A program made the translations under genes and the position numbers. Below the pieces are notes generated by a model. The model was given only the letters and a program-made list of their open reading frames with translations. It was not told where the DNA came from and made no database searches. DNA of 64,000 nucleotides, from NCBI RefSeq assembly GCF_000717875.1, contig NZ_JOCT01000010.1, forward strand, positions 111,110-175,109, written 5' to 3'. This document shows, in pieces, positions 16,347 through 23,944 of this stretch; the stretch's first letter is position 1, and every line of letters starts with the position of its first letter. Source of the DNA: Streptomyces sp. NRRL S-455. GTDB lineage: Bacteria > Actinomycetota > Actinomycetes > Streptomycetales > Streptomycetaceae.

Positions 16347-17090
16347 TCACCGAAGGAAGAGATGGTCGAAGAGATCGGTGAGGGAGTGATAGCCGGGCGC
16401 GGCGTCGTGTGCCCAGGAAGCGGCGGTGAGCGCGCCGAAGACGGCCGCTCCCAGATCCCGTACGTCATGACGGAGCGTCAGCGTCTCGTGGCAGAAGGTG
16501 AGATCGAAGGCGTGCTCGCTCACGGGAAGCCCGGCCCGGTAGGAGGCGATCTCCTTCGTCGCCCCGTCGCCGAGCACCTCGTCCCAGGTGCCGGCCAGCG
16601 CCCGCGCGGTTGCGCTCGGCCGGTCCCGCTTCGCCGCCGTGTGGCGTTCGAGCACGGCGGCGGCGGGCAGTTCGGGCAGCCGCCGTGCGATCCGCGCCGC
16701 AGTGCTCACCAGCCGGCACTGCAGCCAGTGCGCCACGGACAGGTTGACGGCACGTACGACCGGCACCCGCGCGGACAGCTCCCTCGCGGCCGCCAGTTCC
16801 CCGGGACCGAGGTCCGAGGCGCAGGCCACCAGCGCGGCGCCCGTCTCCTCGCAGTGCGCGGCTGTCCGCGGCAGCACGGCTCCGCGGCTGGCGTCGATGA
16901 CCACGGTGGGCGGGCGGGCCGGCTCGTCGTGCGACGCCGGTGTCGCACCCCACGCCTTGCTGGTCGCCGTCCAGGTGACGGGAATGCCGCGTCGGGCGCA
17001 TTCCCCGACGATGCTCGACCCCAGTCGTCCGGTTGCGCCGACCACTCCGACCAGGAGCGGCCGCTCCTGGGAGTGTTGATGAGAGGGCAT
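16347..17090 (-). CDS. Dihydrodipicolinate reductase (DapB)-like NAD(P)H oxidoreductase
   Basis: The 247-residue protein starts with a Rossmann nucleotide loop, VGVVGATGRLGSSI. Its C-terminal half has ERHTAAKRDRPSATARALA, which aligns with the DapB active-site motif (E-x-H-H-x-x-K-x-D-A-P-S-G-T-A), keeping the catalytic His and Lys positions, the Asp and the PS pair. True DapB reduces a cyclic dihydropyridine dicarboxylate in lysine synthesis. Divergence in the GTA triplet and the cluster setting suggest it instead reduces a cyclic imine or enamine made from an amino-acid precursor. It is first in the minus-strand operon and diverges from the aminotransferase gene across about 200 bases that must hold both promoters. 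Confidence 0.8.
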   Translation of the reverse strand: MPSHQHSQERPLLVGVVGATGRLGSSIVGECARRGIPVTWTATSKAWGATPASHDEPARPPTVVIDASRGAVLPRTAAHCEETGAALVACASDLGPGELAAARELSARVPVVRAVNLSVAHWLQCRLVSTAARIARRLPELPAAAVLERHTAAKRDRPSATARALAGTWDEVLGDGATKEIASYRAGLPVSEHAFDLTFCHETLTLRHDVRDLGAAVFGALTAASWAHDAAPGYHSLTDLFDHLFLR

Positions 17091-17296
17091 GGGGGCGTCC
17101 TCCAGGGGAGCCGGGCAGGGACCGGGGTGAGCGGCGGGTTCATGCCTCGCCTCGGCGCAGCACGTTAGTCACGCCCGGATGCCCTGGGCGGCAGTTGGAG
17201 AGGCAGATGATCAGGGCGGTGCTCATCCCCAGGAAAGCGTCGGACACCTGCGGACGGGCCTCTGTAAGGTGCTGGCGACGTCTCGTTCCGTGTGCC

Positions 17297-18592
17297 GTGT
17301 GCCCTAAGGAGATCACCATCAATCCCACCACCCTCAGCACCGATACCCTCGTCGCCCACCGAGATCGCGCGCAGCGGGACTATGCCGAGCTGGTGGGGCA
17401 GCACCTCTCCCTCGACCTGACGCGTGGGAAGCCGGCCGCGGACCAGCTCGACCTCTCCCTGCCGCTGCTCACACTCCCGGGCGACACGTACTTCGGCGCC
17501 GAGGCCGTGGACTGCCGCAACTACGGTGGTCTGCAGGGCTTGCGGGAGCTGCGGGAGATCTTCAGCGGACCGCTCCAGGTCCCCGTCGAGCAGCTCGTGG
17601 CCGCGGGCAACTCCAGCCTGGAACTGATGCACGACTGTCTGGTGCACGCGCTGCTGAGCGCGCTGCCGGGAGCCAAGTCCCGCTGGGTGGACGACGAGCG
17701 CATCGCCTTCCTCTGCCCCGTTCCCGGTTACGACCGGCACTTCGGCGTCTGCGAACGCCTCGGTATCGAGATGATTCCGGTCCCCATGACCGACCAGGGT
17801 CCGGACATGGATGTCGTGGAGGGGCTGGTGGCCGAGGACTCCTCGGTCAAGGGCATCTGGTGCGTGCCCAAGTACAGCAACCCCGACGGGATCAGCTACA
17901 GCGACGAGACCGTCGCCCGGCTCGCCGCCATGTCCACCGCCGCCCCGGACTTCAGGATCTTCTGGGACAACGCCTACGCGGTGCACCACCTGACCGACGA
18001 GCGCGTGGAGATCAGCGATCTGCTCGCCGCCTGCGCGCGGAGCGGCCATACCGACCGGGCCTTCGTCTTCGGATCCACCTCCAAGATCACCCTCGCCGGC
18101 AGTGGCGTCGCCTTCTTCGGCTCCTCCCCGGACAATGTCGCCTGGCTCCTGGCCAACACCGCGAAGCGCACCATCGGCCCGGACAAGGTGAACCAGCTGC
18201 GTCACGCGCTGTTTCTCAAGGACGAAGCCGGTGTCCACGCGCACATGGAACGCCATCGCGCCAAGCTCAGGCCGAAGTTCGACGCCGTCGTGCGCATCCT
18301 CGAAGCCGAGCTGGGTGGCACCGGGCTCGCCACATGGACGGAGCCGAAAGGCGGCTACTTCATCACCCTGAAAGTCCTCGACGGCTGTGCCCGCGCAGTG
18401 GTGCGCCACGCTGCCGAGGCGGGCATCGTGCTCACTCCCGCGGGCGCCACCCACCCTCACGGCCAGGACCCGGACGACTCGGTGATCCGGATCGCACCCA
18501 GCTACCCCACCCTCGACGAGCTGGTGCAGGCAATCATGGGTGTCACCGCCTGCATGCGGCTCGTCGGTTACGAGAAGCTGCTGGCGAGGTAA
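17297..18592 (+). CDS. Aspartate aminotransferase, actinobacterial type Ic (PLP fold type I)
   Basis: The product (about 424-431 residues) matches the large actinobacterial aspartate transaminase group. Visible are LDLTRGKPAADQLDLS (substrate loop), GNSSLELMHD, the PLP-contact block CPVPGYDRHF, WCVPKYSNPDGISYSDE, FRIFWDNAYAVHHL (Asp and Tyr contacts) and the Schiff-base lysine in FGSTSKITLAGSGVAFF. It probably transfers an amino group to or from a 2-oxo acid that feeds the cluster. The start is odd: a strong AAGGAG (17306-17311) is followed six bases later by ATC (17318), not ATG. The nearest conventional start is GTG 17297, upstream of that site. Both are given as possible. Confidence 0.85.
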   Translation: MCPKEITINPTTLSTDTLVAHRDRAQRDYAELVGQHLSLDLTRGKPAADQLDLSLPLLTLPGDTYFGAEAVDCRNYGGLQGLRELREIFSGPLQVPVEQLVAAGNSSLELMHDCLVHALLSALPGAKSRWVDDERIAFLCPVPGYDRHFGVCERLGIEMIPVPMTDQGPDMDVVEGLVAEDSSVKGIWCVPKYSNPDGISYSDETVARLAAMSTAAPDFRIFWDNAYAVHHLTDERVEISDLLAACARSGHTDRAFVFGSTSKITLAGSGVAFFGSSPDNVAWLLANTAKRTIGPDKVNQLRHALFLKDEAGVHAHMERHRAKLRPKFDAVVRILEAELGGTGLATWTEPKGGYFITLKVLDGCARAVVRHAAEAGIVLTPAGATHPHGQDPDDSVIRIAPSYPTLDELVQAIMGVTACMRLVGYEKLLAR

Positions 18593-18787
18593 CTGCCGGT
18601 CCGACTGCCGCTCATAGGGGGCAGCCATACCTAGGGTTGGCAGCGTCGCGCTCCGTGGGGGCCGCCGCGCCGCCGGGCACACCGGAGCACTCCCGCGAGA
18701 ACGATCTGCGAGCAGCGGAGCGGACCCAGACCGCCTGCGGTCACCATCCGCTCCGTCGAGCCCCGCACGTCAGCGAGGAGATTCCCC

Positions 18788-19306
18788 ATGGCCGCATCGG
18801 CCCACTCGACCGAGGCCGCATCCGATGAGGACTTCCGGGCCGCGATGGCCCACCTCCCCACCTTCGTCACCGTCATCACCACCATGAGCGAACAGGGACC
18901 GGTGGGCTGTACGGCCAACGCCCTGCTCTCCCTGTCCGCACAGCCGCCGTCGCTGCTGGTGTCGCTGGCACAGACCAGCCGGACCGCTGGGCACATCCGC
19001 CGCAGCGGAGCCTTCGTAGTGAACGCACTGGCTCAGGGGCAGGAGGAACTCTGCCGCCACTTCTCCGCCGGCGACGCGAAGACCCGCTTCGACAGCGTCG
19101 CGCACACCCTTCGGCACGGCCAGCCCGTCCTCACCGGCGCGGCCGTCACGGTGATGTGCGCCGTGGAGAGCGTGCAGCCGGTACGGGACCATCTGCTGTT
19201 CGTCGGCCGCGTGTTGTCGAGCGCGTACGACGAGGAGCGGCAGCCCGTCGTCTACCACGGTCACCGGTTGCTGCCCGTACCGACGGTGCAGACCGCCGGA
19301 CTCTGA
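18788..19306 (+). CDS. Flavin reductase family protein (FMN:NADH reductase)
   Basis: The 172-residue protein has the split-barrel flavin reductase pattern: FRAAMAHLPTFVTVITTMSE, VGCTANALLSLSAQPPSLLV (flavin-binding) and HLLFVGRVLSSAYDEERQPV near the end, with the GH pair in VVYHGHRL. Such enzymes supply free FMNH2 to two-component monooxygenases. The cluster holds two LLM monooxygenases that lack their own reductase domain, so this is their likely partner. GCGAGGAG lies a few bases upstream of the ATG. It stands between the aminotransferase and the condensation gene with gaps of about 200-240 bases on either side. Confidence 0.9.
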   Translation: MAASAHSTEAASDEDFRAAMAHLPTFVTVITTMSEQGPVGCTANALLSLSAQPPSLLVSLAQTSRTAGHIRRSGAFVVNALAQGQEELCRHFSAGDAKTRFDSVAHTLRHGQPVLTGAAVTVMCAVESVQPVRDHLLFVGRVLSSAYDEERQPVVYHGHRLLPVPTVQTAGL

Positions 19307-19549
19307 GCCGGGGCGCGTATCTGCCGCTGCCGCTGCCGCTCATTCCCGGCGGGGGCCGGTACGTTTTCGACATCCCACGGGGCCCGCTGGCATTCGAACG
19401 CCTTCCACTGTGTCCCGGTTCATCGCTGCGTCGGCCCACCGGTCCGCAGCCATCGCCTTCTCGTCACCAGATGCCGGTCCACAAGACGCACCCCAGGAGC
19501 AGGGGACGGACGGCACCGCCGGAACACACCGATTCACGCAGGAGACGCA

Positions 19550-20824
19550 ATGAGCACGAAGGGCCCTCTTTCGTTCGGGCAGCTCTCTGTGATGCGAGCC
19601 GTCCAGAGCCTCCCGGTGGAGCGGTGGCACGAGTCGAACCTCAAGACGCTGTGGGCCCTTCCGGCTCCGGCGCCCGTCGCCGCCGTACACGGGGCGCTGC
19701 GGACTCTGGCGTTCCGGCACGAGTCGCTGCGGACCGTCTACGACATATCCGATCCGGCGCTCCCGCGGCAGGTCGTACACGAGGACCCCGGCACCGCCGC
19801 GGACGTGGTCGAGGTGGGCCGTGCCACGGAGCATGAGCTTCGTGGCATGACGACCGACATGGCTCACCAGCCGTTCGACCTGTGGTCCGAGTACGCGTGG
19901 CGGGCGAGCATCCTCACCCGGGACGGGGAGGCGACGCACGTGGCGATGGTGAACCACCACATCCTCGCGGACGGAACGGCCAAGAAGATCCTCTGGGACG
20001 ATCTGATGACGGCCCTGACCTCCCCGGAAACGCCGGTGGAGAGTGCATACAGCCTGATCCGGACGGCCCAGGAGCAGCGTTCGGACGAGTTCCGCGCCAA
20101 GCGGCTTGCGGCCGAACGGCACTGGGAGAAGACGCTCACCGCGTCGATCGACGGCGGCATGCCGCCCGAGCACGGTGACGGCGGCACCGAGGTGATCCAG
20201 GGATGCCTGCGATCCCGCCGCTCCCGTGTCGCGGCCGAACAGCTCGCGACCCGGCTTGGTCTCTCCGTGTCCGTCGTCCTGCTCGCTGCCTACGCGCGTG
20301 CGGTCGCGGAGGTCCAAGGCGTGCGGTCGATCCCCATGCGGATGGCGTCGTCGAACCGGCACGGCCACCCCTGGGTCGATCACGTCACGTCGATGAACCA
20401 GTGGACACCCCTGCACATCGGGGTCCAGGAGGGGGGCTCCTTCGAAGACCTGGCCCGGCCGCTGGCCATGCGGAGCCTGCAGGCCTATCGCAACGGCATG
20501 TTCGACCACGACGCCATCGCGGCGATCCGCAGCCGTTTCCCACAGCACATCGCCATGAACGAGTCGACGTGGGCCTTCAACCACGTCGTCGCAGGCAGCT
20601 CCGGCGATCCCGGTGCCTTCGAGGAATTCGGCAGGGAGGAGGGGGAGCTCACCTGGGAGCCGGTCTTTCTCGCCCTCGGGCCCCGTTTCTACCTGCGCGT
20701 CACGGACAACGGGAATGACGCGTGGGCGATCCGGCTGCGGGCCAGGGGGATCGGACGGGACGCGGTGTCGGAGATTCTGACGACGATCCACAAGACGCTG
20801 CTCAGCGAGGCCGCCGGCCAATAG
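19550..20824 (+). CDS. Free-standing NRPS condensation-domain protein with canonical HHxxxDG
   Basis: The 424-residue condensation-fold protein has an intact catalytic motif in VNHHILADGTAKKILW. The early LSFGQLSVMRAVQSLP strand and a late SNRHGHPWVDHVTSMNQWTP segment match the C-domain core and latch regions. It shares only broad similarity with the free C protein on the opposite strand. As no A or PCP is fused, it must join units carried on the discrete PCPs or ACP. CAGGAG lies about seven bases before the ATG. It starts the run C, hydrolase, PCP, PCP, A, C-A, PhyH, which is nearly gapless. Confidence 0.85.
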   Translation: MSTKGPLSFGQLSVMRAVQSLPVERWHESNLKTLWALPAPAPVAAVHGALRTLAFRHESLRTVYDISDPALPRQVVHEDPGTAADVVEVGRATEHELRGMTTDMAHQPFDLWSEYAWRASILTRDGEATHVAMVNHHILADGTAKKILWDDLMTALTSPETPVESAYSLIRTAQEQRSDEFRAKRLAAERHWEKTLTASIDGGMPPEHGDGGTEVIQGCLRSRRSRVAAEQLATRLGLSVSVVLLAAYARAVAEVQGVRSIPMRMASSNRHGHPWVDHVTSMNQWTPLHIGVQEGGSFEDLARPLAMRSLQAYRNGMFDHDAIAAIRSRFPQHIAMNESTWAFNHVVAGSSGDPGAFEEFGREEGELTWEPVFLALGPRFYLRVTDNGNDAWAIRLRARGIGRDAVSEILTTIHKTLLSEAAGQ

Positions 20825-20865
20825 CTGATCGAGACCTCAGTTGTTGAGCGCGACCGGGAAGCGAC

Positions 20866-21672
20866 ATGGCATCGACGACGGTTAACGGTATCCGGATTCA
20901 TTACGCGTCACACGGCTCGGGCGAGCCGGTTGTGATGGTGGCCGGAAGCGGAAGTGGGGGACGGGTCTGGCACCTGCATCAGGTGCCGCACCTCACTGCG
21001 GCGGGGTACCGGGTGATCACCTTCGACAACCGCGGTATCGCGCCCTCCGACCCGTGTGCCGAAGGTTTCACCGTGCAGGACATGGTGGCGGACACCGCCG
21101 CGCTGATCGAGCGGCTCAGCCTCGGCAGGTGCCGCCTCGTCGGTCACTCACTCGGCGCGCAGATCGTCCAGGAGCTCGCCCTGTCCAGGCCGGACCTGGT
21201 CGACCGCGCCGTACTGATCGCCACGCGCGGTCGCTCGGACGTCCTGCGGCGGGCCCTCGCCGAGGCGGAACTGGCGCTCCATGACTCGGCGGCTCGGCTA
21301 CCGGCCTCCTACAAGGCGGTCGTCAGAGCCATGCAGAACCTGTCGCCGCACACGCTCGCGAACGCCGAGCGGATCGACGACTGGCTTGCCCTGCTGGAGA
21401 TGTCCGCCGCCGTCAGCGGGTCGAACCGGGCGCAGTTGGCGCTCTCCGCCATGCCGGACCGTCTCGACGCCTACCGGAAGATCGAGCGGCCCTGCGCGGT
21501 GGTGGCGTTCGCGGACGACCTCATCACTCCGGCTCAACTGGGCCGGGAGGTCGCCGAGGTGATTCCAGGCGCGAGTTTCCAATTGATCGAGAGATGTGGT
21601 CACTACGGATATCTGGAAGACCCCGGCAGCGTGAACAAGGCAATTGCCGAGTTTTTCGGGTCCGTACGTTGA
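20866..21672 (+). CDS. Alpha/beta hydrolase, probable off-loading or type II thioesterase
   Basis: The 268-residue alpha/beta hydrolase has a G-x-S-x-G nucleophile elbow in LVGHSLGAQIVQEL, an oxyanion-region segment VVMVAGSGSGGRVWHL, and a C-terminal RCGHYGYLEDP with the catalytic His. The general acid Asp is likely in AFADDLITP. Its place between a condensation protein and two PCPs suggests it releases the product or clears stalled carriers, since no thioesterase domain is fused to any NRPS protein here. A separate catabolic or lactonase role cannot be excluded. It is probably co-transcribed with the genes on either side. Confidence 0.8.
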   Translation: MASTTVNGIRIHYASHGSGEPVVMVAGSGSGGRVWHLHQVPHLTAAGYRVITFDNRGIAPSDPCAEGFTVQDMVADTAALIERLSLGRCRLVGHSLGAQIVQELALSRPDLVDRAVLIATRGRSDVLRRALAEAELALHDSAARLPASYKAVVRAMQNLSPHTLANAERIDDWLALLEMSAAVSGSNRAQLALSAMPDRLDAYRKIERPCAVVAFADDLITPAQLGREVAEVIPGASFQLIERCGHYGYLEDPGSVNKAIAEFFGSVR

Positions 21673-21716
21673 CACCCACACCCATCGAAATGACAAGTAT
21701 CTCCGAAAGGGGCCCG

Positions 21717-21974
21717 ATGATGGAAAGCGGGCAGCGTACCGACGTGGACATGCGGCAACTGGTGCGCGCGGTATGGGAGCAGGTCCTCGGCCACGCCGAC
21801 TTCGGCGACGACGACCGCTTCTTCACCGTGCCCGGCGGCCACTCGCTGACGGCCGTCCAGGTGGTCGTCGCGCTGAGCAAGGAGCTCGACGTCAAGCTGC
21901 CGGTCCGGCTGATCATGCGCCATCGGACCGTGAACGAACTCGCCGCCGCCATCACCGAGCAGGCCGGCGCGTGA
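21717..21974 (+). CDS. Discrete peptidyl carrier protein (first of two)
   Basis: The 85-residue protein has the carrier motif DDRFFTVPGGHSLTAVQVVV, with the phosphopantetheine serine in GGHSL. This is the peptidyl-carrier form (D-x-F-F-x-x-G-G-x-S-L). Two adjacent ATG codons (21717 and 21720) are possible starts, behind GAAAGGGG; a third ATG at 21690 is less likely. Being free, it must be charged in trans by the A protein at 22301 or the C-A protein at 23941. It is followed after 46 bases by a second PCP, so two residues can be held at once. Confidence 0.85.
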   Translation: MMESGQRTDVDMRQLVRAVWEQVLGHADFGDDDRFFTVPGGHSLTAVQVVVALSKELDVKLPVRLIMRHRTVNELAAAITEQAGA

Positions 21975-22020
21975 CGACCGTTGCGCAGCCCAGGACGATC
22001 CGGACCGACAGGAGGGCGTG

Positions 22021-22308
22021 GTGATCCAGCCGCGGGAGAACTTCACCGACATCCCGTACCGGGAGCCCGTAGGGACACCCGCGGCCGACGTGGCGCGGAT
22101 CATGGCCGACATCCTCGGTGTCGACCGAGTGGGACTCGACGACAGCTTCTACGATTTCGGTGGGACGTCGCTCCAGGCCATCCGCGTGTGCGTACGGATC
22201 GAGCAGGTGACCGGACACACGCTGAGTCCCGTCTCGTTCTTCGAGCACGACGTGCTGGCCGACCTGGTGAACTGGCTGGATTCCGCGCAGGCGGCCGCCC
22301 GTGGCTGA
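22021..22308 (+). CDS. Discrete peptidyl carrier protein (second of two)
   Basis: The 95-residue protein has a PCP core ending DDSFYDFGGTSLQAIRVCVR, with the modified serine in GGTSL. A short basic/acidic N-tail (about 20 residues) precedes helix I. GGAGG lies at 22011-22015, so GTG 22021 is better spaced than GTG 22018. Its last eight bases overlap the start of the A-domain gene (GTGGCTGA), so the two are translationally coupled. This makes that A protein its most likely partner. The sequence differs strongly from the first PCP, so the pair is not a recent duplication. Confidence 0.85.
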   Translation: MIQPRENFTDIPYREPVGTPAADVARIMADILGVDRVGLDDSFYDFGGTSLQAIRVCVRIEQVTGHTLSPVSFFEHDVLADLVNWLDSAQAAARG

Positions 22309-23944
22309 GGACATACCGGCTGTGAGGACGGTCCATCTCGCCGTGGCCCGCCACGCGCGGGAGACGCCTGGTGCGATCGCGCTCATCCACCGTGACCGGC
22401 ATTACGACTACCGCACCCTGCACGCCGCCGCAGGGGCCTATGCGGCGCGACTCGCCGCCCGGGGCGTGGGACCGGGGCACATCGTGCCCCTCCTGATGTC
22501 CCGCTCACCCGAGCTCGTGGCCGTTCAGCTCGGTGTGCTCATGTGTGGCGCCGCCTACAGCAGCGTGGACCCCCACTGGCCGCGGCAGCGGCTACGGGAC
22601 GTGCTCGATATGGTCAACTCCCGCGTCGTGGTGGCTGCCGACGGAACCTGGCGGTTCGGCGACGCCGAGGTCTTGGTCGTACCGACGGGGGACATGGACA
22701 GGGCCGCCGCAGCTTCCCTGTCCGCACCGCCCGCGCCTGCGGCGGACGCCGGGGCTCCTGCCATGGTGATCTTCACTTCCGGAACGACCGGGCGCCCCAA
22801 GGGCGTGCTCGTTCCCCACCGGGCGGTCACCCGGATGTTCCGCGAGACGCCGCCACCGGGCTTCGGCCGGGGCAACGTCATGCCGCAAGGAGCCCCGCCC
22901 TGGTGGGACATGTACGCGTTCGAGCTGTTCGGGCAGCTCATGACCGGTGGCACGTCCGTGCTCAACGACACGGACTACCTGCTGCCGGCCACGGTGCGCA
23001 CCATGATCCGTACGCACGGAGTGACCACTCTGCGCCTGACCACGACGCTGTTCCACCTCTTCGTCGACGAGGACCCGGACTGCTTCACCGGTCTGCGGCA
23101 GGTGTTCGTCGGAGGCGAGCGGATGTCCCCCCGGCATGCCGGAGCCTTCCTGAAGCATCACCCCGAGGTTCTGCTCGTCAACGGGTACGGCCCTGCGGAG
23201 AGTTGCATGCACGCCGCGTCCCATCGCGTCCGTGCCGAGGACTGCGCGGACGACTCGGCCGTCCCGCTGGGCAGGGCGGTGCCGTTCACGTCGATCACCG
23301 TACTCGGCGGGGAAGGCGAGCCCTGCGCCCCCGGTGAGGTGGGAGAGATTCTCCTTTCCGGCGAGGGGCTCGCTCACGGATATCACGGGGAACCCGAGCT
23401 GACGGACCGGGCTTTCGTCCGGATCCCCGGCGAGAACGGCACGGTCCGCGCCTATCGCACCGGAGACCTCGGCTTCCTCGACGGGGAAGGGATCCTGCAC
23501 TTCCGCGGCCGTGCCGACCGCCAGCTGAAGATCCACGGTAACCGCGTGGAGCTCGCCGAGATCGAGGCGTCCACTCGACGCGTGGCTGGCGTCCGCGACT
23601 GCGCGGTGGTCCCCGTCACCGCGGCCGACGGTGTCGTCACCGGGACAGCCCTGTTTTACGTGCCCGCCGCCGCGCCTGAGCGTGCCGAGGAGGGTGCCGA
23701 TCCGGATGACCCGCTGGACGTCGCGCGAGGGCTGGTGGAGCTGCTGCCGCAGTACCTGATACCCGGACTGGTGCGCGCTGTCGACGCCTTCCCGCTGACC
23801 CCCAACGGCAAGATCGACCGCTCGGCCCTGGTCGCGCTGGCCAGCGGGTCCCGCCGACGCAGGCGCCCCGGGCCGGCCGCGGCGGCATCGCGGGCACAGC
23901 GGCGCCCCACTGAGACGACGGAACGTACGGAGAGTGAAGCGTGA
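22301..23944 (+). CDS. Free-standing NRPS adenylation domain
   Basis: The 547-residue product is a complete A domain. Motifs visible are A3 IFTSGTTGRPKGV, A4 region PWWDMYAFELFGQ, A5 NGYGPAESCMH, A7 YRTGDLGFLDGEG, A8 GRADRQLKIHGNRVELAEIE and A10 LTPNGKIDR with the catalytic Lys. The pocket Asp expected for alpha-amino acid binding (Asp in WWDMY) appears kept, so it probably activates an amino acid. I did not assign a substrate. The C-terminus carries an unusual Arg-rich, disordered extension of about 40 residues after A10 (SRRRRRPGPAAA). It starts at GTG 22301 overlapping the second PCP and ends overlapping the C-A gene by four bases (GTGA). Confidence 0.9.
   Translation: MAEDIPAVRTVHLAVARHARETPGAIALIHRDRHYDYRTLHAAAGAYAARLAARGVGPGHIVPLLMSRSPELVAVQLGVLMCGAAYSSVDPHWPRQRLRDVLDMVNSRVVVAADGTWRFGDAEVLVVPTGDMDRAAAASLSAPPAPAADAGAPAMVIFTSGTTGRPKGVLVPHRAVTRMFRETPPPGFGRGNVMPQGAPPWWDMYAFELFGQLMTGGTSVLNDTDYLLPATVRTMIRTHGVTTLRLTTTLFHLFVDEDPDCFTGLRQVFVGGERMSPRHAGAFLKHHPEVLLVNGYGPAESCMHAASHRVRAEDCADDSAVPLGRAVPFTSITVLGGEGEPCAPGEVGEILLSGEGLAHGYHGEPELTDRAFVRIPGENGTVRAYRTGDLGFLDGEGILHFRGRADRQLKIHGNRVELAEIEASTRRVAGVRDCAVVPVTAADGVVTGTALFYVPAAAPERAEEGADPDDPLDVARGLVELLPQYLIPGLVRAVDAFPLTPNGKIDRSALVALASGSRRRRRPGPAAAASRAQRRPTETTERTESEA

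Noticed and set aside
17165..18682. Minus-strand 505-aa ORF opposite the aminotransferase
   Set aside because: The plus strand carries a full aminotransferase with all active-site motifs; the antisense frame has no recognisable domain.
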